A DNA stretch of 14,716 nt, taken from contig CALAHA010000264.1 in assembly GCA_937891565.1 (NCBI GenBank), forward strand, positions 1-14,716, written 5' to 3'. The position numbers and the translations under genes were made by a program. This DNA is from an uncultured Ilumatobacter sp. GTDB taxonomy: Bacteria; Actinomycetota; Acidimicrobiia; Acidimicrobiales; Ilumatobacteraceae. Shown piece by piece: positions 7,895 to 13,484 of the stretch. Under the pieces are notes generated by a model. The model was not told where the DNA came from. It ran no database searches and saw only the letters and a program-made list of their open reading frames with translations. Within the stretch, counting starts at the first letter, position 1, and the number at the start of each line of letters is the position of its first letter.

Positions 7895-9307
7895 ATGCTG
7901 GGTCGACGCACCTTCATAACGGGCACCGCTGCAGTCGCAGTGCTTGCAGCATGCGCTGGTGAGAGTGCCGGTGAAACGTCGCCCGTCACGGGGCCCGACG
8001 AGACAGATGCCAACACCGGCGTTGTCAGCAACAACATTGCCAACGATCCGCCTGCTGTGGGCCGGTTCACTCCTGTGGCATCGATCATCACGCGTTGGCG
8101 GCAGGACCCGTTCGCGTTCGGCAGTTATAGCTATTTACCACCCGGCGCCAGCCCGGCTGACCGAGCCGCATTGGGCGCGTCCGTCGACGGACGGCTGTTC
8201 TTCGCCGGTGAGGCCACTTCGCTCGACTACCCGGCCACCGTTCACGGAGCGCTGCTCTCCGGTCGTGCAAATGCAGCCGAAATCGACGCGATTGCGGACA
8301 ATGGGGATGCAATCGTGATCATCGGGGCCGGCGCCGCTGGCCTTGGCGCAGCCCGCTCGCTCGCCGATGCTGGGTACGCCGTGACCATCGTCGAGGGTCG
8401 CGACCGGATCGGAGGTCGCGTGCACAGCGACACGAGTCTCGGGGCCTCACTAGAGATCGGAGCAGGGTGGATTCACGGCGCTGACGGCAACCCCCTGACC
8501 GAGCTTGCCGAGCAGTTCAACGTGGAACGATTTGTCACAGACGAAGACGAGAGCGTTCTCTATGGCACCGATGGCGAGGAAGTCGACGACGACCTGCTTG
8601 AGTCGATGGAGGATCTGCTCCAGCAGCTTGACTTCGATGGTGCCACGACTGTCGGCGATGTCATCGAGCGCACCATCGCTGAACTCGACGAGGACGAAGC
8701 GCGCATCGCCCGCTACGTCGCTGGTTCGGTCGCCGAGCACGAGGCTGCTGCTGACATCGGCCAGCTTTCACCCGAGTCGCTGGTTGAAGGCGAACAGTTC
8801 GGGGGCGACGAGACAGTGCTGCCCAACGGTTACATCAATCTGCTGGCGCCACTGGCCGAAGGCATCGATGTGCAATTGGAACGAATCGTCACCTCCATCA
8901 GCCACAGCGATAAGGGCGTCGAAATCGAGTTCGACGACGCCTCGGTCGTCTTGGCTGACCGAGTACTGGTCACCGTGCCGCTCGGCGTGCTCAAAGCCGG
9001 TGTGATCACGTTCGAACCCAGACTTCCAGGCGACAAACTGGCCGCTATTGGCCGGCTCGGCATGGGCGTGCTCGACCGCGTGATTCTCGAGTTCGACGAG
9101 GTCTTCTGGGACCAAGACGTCGACCTCATTGGGTACGTCGGTGACGAACCTGGTCTCTTCATCGAATGGGGCAACTGGGCCCGAGTGGTCGGCAAGCCGA
9201 TCATCGTTGGCTTCAACGCCGGCTCGGTCGCCGAACGGATCGAGGCCATGCCCGACAACGAGATCATCGCCCTTGCCGTCCAGGTACTGACCAACATCTA
9301 CGGCTGA
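7895..9307 (+). CDS. Circularly permuted flavin amine oxidase, Tat-exported lipoprotein
   Basis: FAD-dependent amine oxidase family (MAO/polyamine oxidase/LSD1 fold); substrate unknown. From ATG 7895 (GAGG 4 nt upstream) it is 470 residues. A Tat signal comes first (RRTF at 4-7, hydrophobic core, lipobox LAAC with C20), then a polar linker. The next block, about 58-130, is what normally ends these enzymes: ITRW-x-DPFAFGSYS, then LFFAGEAT (E106) and ATVHGALLSGRANAAEI. Only about eight residues later the block that normally begins them appears: IVIIGAGAAG (dinucleotide-binding glycines 144-149), VEGRDRIGGRVH, GAGWIHG (189-195). The substrate and middle region follows, and the protein stops at VQVLTNIYG, just where ordinary homologues would continue into the TRW segment. 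No second copy of the C-terminal block follows the stop. The active-site lysine position (LSD1 K661-like) reads R395 in GVLDRVILEF. A GTG at 7853 overlapping the pepN stop is an alternative start. Confidence 0.85.
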   Translation: MLGRRTFITGTAAVAVLAACAGESAGETSPVTGPDETDANTGVVSNNIANDPPAVGRFTPVASIITRWRQDPFAFGSYSYLPPGASPADRAALGASVDGRLFFAGEATSLDYPATVHGALLSGRANAAEIDAIADNGDAIVIIGAGAAGLGAARSLADAGYAVTIVEGRDRIGGRVHSDTSLGASLEIGAGWIHGADGNPLTELAEQFNVERFVTDEDESVLYGTDGEEVDDDLLESMEDLLQQLDFDGATTVGDVIERTIAELDEDEARIARYVAGSVAEHEAAADIGQLSPESLVEGEQFGGDETVLPNGYINLLAPLAEGIDVQLERIVTSISHSDKGVEIEFDDASVVLADRVLVTVPLGVLKAGVITFEPRLPGDKLAAIGRLGMGVLDRVILEFDEVFWDQDVDLIGYVGDEPGLFIEWGNWARVVGKPIIVGFNAGSVAERIEAMPDNEIIALAVQVLTNIYG

Positions 9308-9503
9308 ATCACCATTCTTTCGTCGTAAAAAGAGTCCGAGATGTAGGCAAAACATCATCGTCTACGCTGCTCCGGTCGGTTGAGAACGGAACTGACGTCT
9401 TTGCTCCTTCGGCTACACCGGGAGCTTTCACTTCGACACTTGTGGTGATCATCGCCGTCCGATTGCGGTTAGCTCCCGGCCGAGTGAGGCCCGGCGACCA
9501 GGC
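9308..9503. other. Convergent intergenic region with a weak inverted repeat
   Basis: This 196-nt gap lies between the amine oxidase and ferrochelatase stops. It holds a 9-bp perfect inverted repeat (CCGGGAGCT at 9418-9426, AGCTCCCGG at 9471-9479) with a 44-nt spacer. No protein remnant of the amine oxidase C-terminal block is visible in the three forward frames. A termination role is possible but unsupported by a T-run. Confidence 0.4.
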
Positions 9504-10511
9504 TCAAGACGGTCGGCGGGGGCGGCCGACGGGTTCGGATCCAGGCGGGGCGAGGCAGTGGCCTTCGGGGCATGGGTCAGGCCACGGACCGGCGTTACCC
9601 ACACACAGCACGGGGCCGTCGGAAATCTTCTCTTCAACCAGTTGACGTAGGCCGGTCACGAATGCAGCGTGCGTGCCAACGGTTCCGGCGCGCCGCATGT
9701 CGATGCCAACGCTTGCTGCCGTCTCGGCCGCCTGAAAGTCAAGGTCGAACTGCACTTCCATGTGGTCGCTGATGAAGCCAAGCGGCATCAGTGTCACATT
9801 GGTGATGCCCTGCTCGGCGAGCGAACGCAGATGGTCGTTGACGTCCGGTTCGAGCCACGGCACCTGTGGAGGGCCGCTGCGGCTTTGGAACGCAATGTCC
9901 CACTCGGCGCCGACCCGGTCGGCGACCAGGCCCGCTATCTCATCGAGCTGCGTTTGGTAATCGCACCACTGCGCCATCGACAACGGGATCGAATGTGCGG
10001 TGAAAACCAAACGCGCACCTGGCCGATGGACTTCTTCGATGCGGGCGACGACCGCATCGAAGAAACCGGGATGGTTGTAATACAGGCGCAGCTTGTGGAG
10101 GCCAGGAGCGTCGGCACCCACCGCTTCGCTCGCCTTGGCGAGGTCCTCGCGGTACTGGCGGCAGCCGCTGTAGGACGAGAACGCCGAGGTGGCCAGCACG
10201 AGCGCATTGGCCACACCGTCGTCGCGCATCTGCGCGACCGTGTCGGCCAGGTAGGGCTCCCAGTTGCGGTTGCCGAAGTAGATCGGAAGCTCAATGCCCA
10301 CCGAATCGAATTCGGATCGCAGCGCGTTGATCAGCGCTTCGTTCTGATCGTTGATCGGTGAGCGTCCCCCGAACTGTTCATACTGTTTGGCGACCACGGC
10401 AAGCCGCTCGTCAGGCACGTTGCGCCCAGCGGTGACGTTGCGCAGAAACGGCATCACATCGCCGGGCCCATTCGGGCCGCCGAAACTCAAAAAACACAGT
10501 GCGTCGTACAC
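9504..10511 (-). CDS. hemH: Coproporphyrin ferrochelatase (HemH/CpfC)
   Basis: Inserts Fe(II) into coproporphyrin III in the haem pathway used by Actinobacteria, in the cytoplasm or at the membrane surface. At 335 residues its length is normal. LSFGGP, FGGRSPIND and IYFGNRNWEPY open the protein. VFTAHSIP carries the metal-binding histidine H173, and LGFISDHMEVQFDLD carries the conserved E252. Cysteines C117 (SSYSGCRQY) and C303, C314 and C319 near the C-terminus match the pattern of [2Fe-2S] ligands known in actinobacterial ferrochelatases. GTG at 10511 gives MYDALCFLSFGGP, the usual family start, and lies 6 nt after a CATAAT box, suggesting a leaderless transcript. In-frame TTG 10514 and GTG 10526 are alternatives; the frame back to 10613 shows no similarity. 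Confidence 0.93.
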   Translation of the reverse strand: MYDALCFLSFGGPNGPGDVMPFLRNVTAGRNVPDERLAVVAKQYEQFGGRSPINDQNEALINALRSEFDSVGIELPIYFGNRNWEPYLADTVAQMRDDGVANALVLATSAFSSYSGCRQYREDLAKASEAVGADAPGLHKLRLYYNHPGFFDAVVARIEEVHRPGARLVFTAHSIPLSMAQWCDYQTQLDEIAGLVADRVGAEWDIAFQSRSGPPQVPWLEPDVNDHLRSLAEQGITNVTLMPLGFISDHMEVQFDLDFQAAETAASVGIDMRRAGTVGTHAAFVTGLRQLVEEKISDGPVLCVGNAGPWPDPCPEGHCLAPPGSEPVGRPRRPS

Positions 10512-10517
10512 CAATTC

Positions 10518-10523
10518 ATTATG
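10518..10523 (-). promoter_or_regulatory. Candidate -10 box of hemH (leaderless)
   Basis: CATAAT on the minus strand (5 of 6 consensus bases) ends 6 nt before the chosen GTG, so transcription would begin at or next to the start codon. The upstream -35 is poor: TTGTCA occurs, but with only a 14-nt spacer. Confidence 0.4.
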
Positions 10524-10554
10524 CACAACAATCAGGATGACAACCGGGTTGTGC
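10523..10554. repeat. Inverted repeat over the hemH promoter region
   Basis: GCACAAC (10523-10529) and GTTGTGC (10548-10554) are perfect 7-bp arms with 18 nt between them, starting at the last base of the CATAAT box. A smaller dyad, ACAACC-G-GGTTGT, is nested at the right end. It may be an operator. Confidence 0.5.
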
Positions 10555-10731
10555 TCAGGAGAATCAGGCGGTCGTAGCGGCTGATCGGGTAATCGAGTAG
10601 TCCCCCTGGGCACAGCCTCCTGTTCCGGCCTTTGGACCGGCCAAGCTTGCCCGGTGTTTGAGGGTCCCGGCCCGTTTCTGCACAGGGTCTCGGCCTACTG
10701 AGGACCCCAGGACGTCACGGCCGGTCGAACT

Positions 10732-11607
10732 TCATCGAGCCCGCGCCGGGCGACCAATCACTGCGAACGTGACCGCCGCAGCATGGCCAACGTTGAGCGA
10801 GTCGACGTTGGCGGAGATCGAGATCCGAACACGATGGGTCGACGCATCCATCGTCTTGGCCTCTAGACCGTGGCCCTCTGCACCAAGCACGGCGGCGACC
10901 CGATCGGGAACTTTCATATCCCAGAGGTCGACCGCGTCGACATCGGGAGTGAGGGCCCAGGTCTCAAAGCCGGCATCGCGAAGTGTGTGCAAGGCCCCCG
11001 GCCAATCCTCGGCGCCTGCCCGGGCGACCGGGACGTGCAGGATCTCACCCATGCTCACTCTGACGGTGCGCCGCTGATACGGATCGTTGCAGGTTGGACT
11101 GATGACCATGCCGTCGATGCCAAACGCGCGCGCGGCCCGCGCGATTGCGCCCACATTCTGATCGTCATTGAGCGCTTCGAGCACGACCAAACGGTGGCAC
11201 CGCGTCGCCAACTCGGCAACCGAAGGCATGGGGGCTCGAAATGCCGACGCGAGACAACACCGGTCCATGTTGAAGCCCACGACCTCGGCAAGGACTGCTT
11301 GCTCGGCGACATAGACCGGCACCCCTGCCATCTCAGGCCGAGACATCGTCGGAATGAAACGCTTCAGACGTTTCGGATGCAGCAGAACCGAACGCATGCG
11401 ATGCCCCGAGTCGAGCATCCGGTCAATCGGAACATATCCCTCGCCCATGAAATACTCATCGCGCTCCATTTCGGCTCGCACCGCAATGCTGTTCAGCTCG
11501 CGATAGTCGTCGAGACGCGGATCTGCTGGGTCCACGATGTACGTGACACCCTCGTTGCCTTCGATGCCTTCGATGCTCAACGCTGCAGCGGTTCGGTCCG
11601 TGGTCAT
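10732..11607 (-). CDS. SpoU/TrmH-family RNA 2'-O-methyltransferase
   Basis: Knotted SPOUT-class methyltransferase that probably methylates a ribose in rRNA or tRNA using S-adenosylmethionine; the target nucleotide is unknown. It has 291 residues, with an N-terminal substrate-binding part (RMRSVLLHPKRL, about 70-82) and the SpoU domain after residue 140. Motif 1 is NVGAIARAARAFG (151-163, N151 and arginines), motif 2 LGAEGHGL (241-248), and motif 3 SLNVGHAAAV (270-279), where the usual serine after SLNV is glycine. ATG at 11607 overlaps the stop of the small four-cysteine gene in an ATGA, so the two are translationally coupled. A short GIEGNEG-type repeat near residue 12 comes from a 9-bp DNA duplication. 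Confidence 0.88.
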   Translation of the reverse strand: MTTDRTAAALSIEGIEGNEGVTYIVDPADPRLDDYRELNSIAVRAEMERDEYFMGEGYVPIDRMLDSGHRMRSVLLHPKRLKRFIPTMSRPEMAGVPVYVAEQAVLAEVVGFNMDRCCLASAFRAPMPSVAELATRCHRLVVLEALNDDQNVGAIARAARAFGIDGMVISPTCNDPYQRRTVRVSMGEILHVPVARAGAEDWPGALHTLRDAGFETWALTPDVDAVDLWDMKVPDRVAAVLGAEGHGLEAKTMDASTHRVRISISANVDSLNVGHAAAVTFAVIGRPARAR

Positions 11608-11756
11608 CGGCTCATCAGCTCGCCGAATTCTGAGCAGTTGGGGTTCTCGCACATCGATGGCTCCCAGGGCGCCTCGGGTGGCAGCGCGCTCACCCCGCAC
11701 GTCGTGCAGATCGGTGAGGTATCACCGTCGTCAGTCTCGTCCCACAGGTCACTCAT
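11604..11756 (-). CDS. Small four-cysteine (zinc-ribbon-like) protein
   Basis: This 50-residue gene is supported by its coupling to the RNA methyltransferase: its TGA overlaps the methyltransferase ATG by 4 nt. The protein is acidic at the start (MSDLWDETDDGD) and has C17-x2-C20 and C36-x4-C41, enough for one zinc site, with a Pro/Trp-rich loop between. The function is not recognised. It might be a small partner or RNA-binding accessory of the methyltransferase, but this is inference from gene order only. No strong Shine-Dalgarno is seen before the ATG at 11756; the frame is open further upstream through the tRNA, which is not coding. Confidence 0.7.
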   Translation of the reverse strand: MSDLWDETDDGDTSPICTTCGVSALPPEAPWEPSMCENPNCSEFGELMSR

Positions 11757-11809
11757 GGCTTCAGTGTCGCTGCCGTTGCGGGGTTTCGGTCGTTCAGAGG
11801 AAGTCGCCA

Positions 11810-11844
11810 TTCGGGGCGTTCTGCAACAATGTTTCAGCCCCGAA
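11810..11844. repeat. 8-bp inverted repeat between tRNA-Ala and the small gene
   Basis: TTCGGGGC (11810-11817) and GCCCCGAA (11837-11844) are perfectly complementary with a 19-nt loop. It lies downstream of the tRNA and upstream of the small gene (both minus strand), so it could be a tRNA terminator, an operator or a leader hairpin. There is no T-run. The rest of 11757-11941 shows nothing recognisable. Confidence 0.5.
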
Positions 11845-11941
11845 CTCGACAACCACAAGACTGCTGATGTCATGCAACCGAATCGATCCACCTGCATTCT
11901 CGCGAATTGCGGCAGATTTCGGCGAACTTCCAGAAACGGGG

Positions 11942-12017
11942 TGGTGGAGCTAAGGGGAATCGAACCCCTGACCTCTTCATTGCGAACGAAGCGCTCTACC
12001 AACTGAGCTATAGCCCC
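11942..12017 (-). tRNA. tRNA-Ala (anticodon CGC)
   Basis: The minus strand starts GGGGCTA, pairing with TAGCTCC as a 7-bp acceptor stem. This includes the G3-U70 wobble that identifies alanine tRNAs. D arm GCTCAGTTGGTAGAGC, anticodon loop TTCGCAA (anticodon CGC, reading GCG), T arm with GGTTCGATTCC. The discriminator is A, and CCA is encoded (11942-11944 on the plus strand read TGG). It lies 40 nt downstream of the GlpR-like gene. Confidence 0.97.
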
Positions 12018-12031
12018 AAATACGAAAGCGC

Positions 12032-12061
12032 AGTGTAGCGCTCGATTCTTTGGACCGTCAG
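12032..12061 (-). promoter_or_regulatory. Candidate promoter of tRNA-Ala
   Basis: On the minus strand CTGACG (-35, 12056-12061) and TACACT (-10, 12032-12037) are separated by 18 nt, and the -10 lies 14 nt before the mature tRNA 5' end. The -35 overlaps the stop codon of the GlpR-like gene. Confidence 0.5.
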
Positions 12062-12675
12062 TGCTGTTCGAGCCAGCCGTTGTTCCACTCGACACCCTCG
12101 CGTTCACGCAACTGTGCAAGCACATAGACGTAGCCGCAGAGGCTGAGAAACGACAGGCCGAACACCCAGAGCATTGCCGTCGACTGCGTCGTCGCAGCGA
12201 GGAACATCGTGCACGCAGCAGTCACGAGGAGGACAAACAGTACGTTCATCCGGCGGCGCTTCAACGTGGCAGAATGCCCGGTCCCGCGGCCCGCCTCAGG
12301 GCGTCGATGACCCCCGCTGAGGTCGCCGTGAGAGCGATAACGAGTTACTTCGCTCGCTTGGTCGTGACGCTGTGCCGGACGTTGGCGAGTTGCCGTGCTT
12401 CCGCTGCGCATCGATGCCTGACGGACCGGCGCCTGACGCGCTGCCCCTTGGCCGGGGCGGCCCCCTGCGGCTTGACGCTGCAGCGGCGAAGACGATTGCG
12501 CGAGCGGGCGGCCCATCGACCGGGCCGACGTCGAGTTGCTTTGCAGCTTGTTGAGTTGCCGACGGAAGTCGGTGACCGACGAGTTAGGTCGGTTGTCGAT
12601 GCGGGATCGCAGCATCGGGGGGATGAGGACAGCAGCCCAAGCTGCTGCGACGACGAGGAGTACGAGTCTGGCCAT
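12058..12675 (-). CDS. Three-helix membrane protein with a disordered linker, GlpR-like
   Basis: The 205-residue protein has a transmembrane helix at the very N-terminus (about 3-22, LVLLVVAAAWAAVLIPPML). A roughly 120-residue polar linker rich in Gln, Arg, Ser, Gly and Ala follows, then two helices (about 143-162 and 166-189) and a short tail ending WNNGWLEQH. This architecture and the N-terminal helix pattern resemble actinobacterial GlpR (Rv0996-type), the membrane receptor of the gephyrin-like MoeA homologue Glp, which links to FtsZ and cell division in corynebacteria. The nearby moaC and moaA fit that context. The assignment rests on architecture and remembered similarity, so an unrelated membrane protein is possible. 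ATG at 12675 has no clear Shine-Dalgarno but sits about 60 nt below a good promoter. Confidence 0.6.
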   Translation of the reverse strand: MARLVLLVVAAAWAAVLIPPMLRSRIDNRPNSSVTDFRRQLNKLQSNSTSARSMGRPLAQSSSPLQRQAAGGRPGQGAARQAPVRQASMRSGSTATRQRPAQRHDQASEVTRYRSHGDLSGGHRRPEAGRGTGHSATLKRRRMNVLFVLLVTAACTMFLAATTQSTAMLWVFGLSFLSLCGYVYVLAQLREREGVEWNNGWLEQH

Positions 12676-12741
12676 AAGTAAGAAAGGGTGTTCAGTCGGT
12701 CAGCAACAGATCGGTTCTGCTACTCAACGGCTTATATGACG

Positions 12742-12771
12742 ATTCTAGGACGTTTGTAACGGTACGCGCAA
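12742..12771 (-). promoter_or_regulatory. Candidate sigma-70-type promoter of the GlpR-like gene
   Basis: On the minus strand TTGCGC (-35, 12766-12771) and TAGAAT (-10, 12742-12747, 5 of 6 consensus bases) are 18 nt apart. A second, weaker option uses TATAAG at 12731-12736. The predicted leader is about 60 nt. Confidence 0.55.
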
Positions 12772-12790
12772 CAATCGGCGGGTTGCGCGT
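12764..12790. repeat. 8-bp inverted repeat overlapping the -35 box
   Basis: ACGCGCAA (12764-12771) and TTGCGCGT (12783-12790) are perfect arms with an 11-nt centre. The left arm contains the -35 hexamer of the GlpR-like gene, so it is a candidate operator. Confidence 0.6.
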
Positions 12791-12809
12791 CACGGGGTTG
12801 TTGCACGTC

Positions 12810-12830
12810 GACCCATCCGGCGAATGGGTC
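12810..12830 (-). terminator. Hairpin just after moaC, possible terminator
   Basis: GACCCAT (12810-12816) and ATGGGTC (12824-12830) form a perfect 7-bp stem with a 7-nt loop, 12 nt past the moaC stop. The following minus-strand bases (GACGTGCAAC) are not T-rich, so any termination would be non-canonical. Confidence 0.35.
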
Positions 12831-12842
12831 CAACGGCAGAAC

Positions 12843-13355
12843 TCAGGCCGGATCAGCCGTGTTCGACCCTGCACCCTCGCGAGCGCGACGGTAGGTGCCT
12901 GATCGTCCCCCGGTCTTTTCCCAGAGCGCCAAGTCCGTAATCGTCATGGCGCGATCAGCTGACTTGCACATGTCATAGATGGTGAGCGCAGCGACACTGC
13001 ACGCGTGCAGGGCCTCCATCTCGACGCCGGTCCGCTCGATGCAGTCGACGTTTGCCTCGATGGTGATGCGGTCGTCGCCGACCTCGAAGTTGACCGACAC
13101 GCTGGAGATCATCAGCGGATGACACAGCGGGATCATGTCGGAGGTCCGCTTTGCCGCCTGGATGCCAGCGACACGAGCAACGGACAGGACATCACCCTTC
13201 TTCACCTCACGGTTGACGATCGCGGCAATGGTCTCCGGTTGCATCTGCACATCGCAACGGGCCACGGCGCGACGGTGCGTCGGCTCTTTCGGGGAGACAT
13301 CAACCATTCGGGCGTGGCCTGCGGAGTCGAGGTGTGTGAACTGTGGATCGCTCAT
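12843..13355 (-). CDS. moaC: Cyclic pyranopterin monophosphate synthase MoaC
   Basis: Carries out the second half of cPMP formation from GTP in molybdenum-cofactor synthesis, acting on the product of MoaA. At 170 residues its length is normal. Motifs: KKGDVLSVARVAGIQAAKRT (52-71, catalytic-type K53), IPLCHPL with H79, GVEMEALHACSVAALTIYDMCK (110-131, E112, E114, D128, K131), then the glycine-rich KTGGRSG near the C-terminus. ATG at 13355 gives the usual start (FTHLDSAGHARMVDVSPKEPTHRRA). A TACGGT box lies 9 nt upstream on the minus strand, possibly a -10 giving a very short leader. It is divergent from the MDMPI-family gene across 129 nt containing a 12-bp tandem repeat. Confidence 0.97.
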   Translation of the reverse strand: MSDPQFTHLDSAGHARMVDVSPKEPTHRRAVARCDVQMQPETIAAIVNREVKKGDVLSVARVAGIQAAKRTSDMIPLCHPLMISSVSVNFEVGDDRITIEANVDCIERTGVEMEALHACSVAALTIYDMCKSADRAMTITDLALWEKTGGRSGTYRRAREGAGSNTADPA

Positions 13356-13391
13356 GCAGCCATCACCGTACCCGTCGAGGCGCCAGCCATT

Positions 13392-13442
13392 TCAGTCACG
13401 CGCTCAGTCACGCGCTCAGTCACGCGCTCAGTCACGCGCTCA
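13392..13442. repeat. 12-bp tandem repeat, four perfect copies
   Basis: TCAGTCACGCGC is repeated four times without a mismatch (13392-13439), followed by TCA. It fills the middle of the 129-nt divergent intergenic region between moaC and the MDMPI-family gene, upstream of the candidate promoters of both genes. Translated on the plus strand it would be a monotonous repeat upstream of the real start, so it is not considered coding. Confidence 0.95.
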
Positions 13443-13471
13443 AACACAGCATGGGGTCGGCATCGAATTGG

Positions 13472-13477
13472 TACGGT
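13472..13477 (+). promoter_or_regulatory. Candidate -10 box of the MDMPI-family gene (leaderless)
   Basis: TACGGT fits the actinobacterial TAnnnT pattern and is followed by 7 nt and then the ATG, the spacing expected of a leaderless start. There is no Shine-Dalgarno, which agrees. The same hexamer occurs on the minus strand before moaC (13365-13370). Confidence 0.45.
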
Positions 13478-13484
13478 TCGCGTT

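Larger units (their letters stand above)
10512..10731. other. Intergenic region upstream of hemH, rich in dyads and direct repeats
   Basis: About 220 nt lie between the hemH start and the RNA methyltransferase stop. Besides the promoter dyad it contains a 20-bp near-palindrome at 10636-10655 (ACCGGCCAAG/CTTGCCCGGT, 9 of 10 pairs). There are two direct repeats, GGGTCCCGGCC (10662-10672) and GGGTCTCGGCC (10685-10695), 23 bp apart, and GGGTCC/GGACCC arms at 10662-10667 and 10702-10707. No coding signal and no riboswitch class I recognise. Confidence 0.5.

Noticed and set aside
9308..9503. Degenerate second copy of the amine oxidase C-terminal block after its stop
   Set aside because: No FAGEAT-, TRW- or GSYS-like segment is found in the three forward frames, which supports a true permutation rather than a partial duplication.
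10605..10712. Riboswitch or known structured RNA between hemH and the methyltransferase
   Set aside because: I compared by eye with common classes (cobalamin, TPP, FMN, SAM, c-di-GMP, ZTP, fluoride, SRP RNA) and found no core motif. Reported only as dyad-rich DNA.
10870..12006. Plus-strand open frame of 378 codons across the RNA methyltransferase and tRNA region
   Set aside because: It is antisense to the methyltransferase and the small cysteine gene and runs into the tRNA gene, with no family resemblance.
12061..12681. Plus-strand open frame opposite the GlpR-like gene
   Set aside because: Its product is Arg/Ala-rich and featureless, while the minus strand gives clean transmembrane helices and a good promoter.
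13353..13363. Three-codon mini-frame (ATG GCT GCA TGA) overlapping the moaC start
   Set aside because: Too short to distinguish from chance; no supporting signal.
13005..13484. Plus-strand open frame running from 13005 into the MDMPI-family gene
   Set aside because: It lies antisense to moaC and then reads through the tandem repeat. Family similarity starts at 13485.
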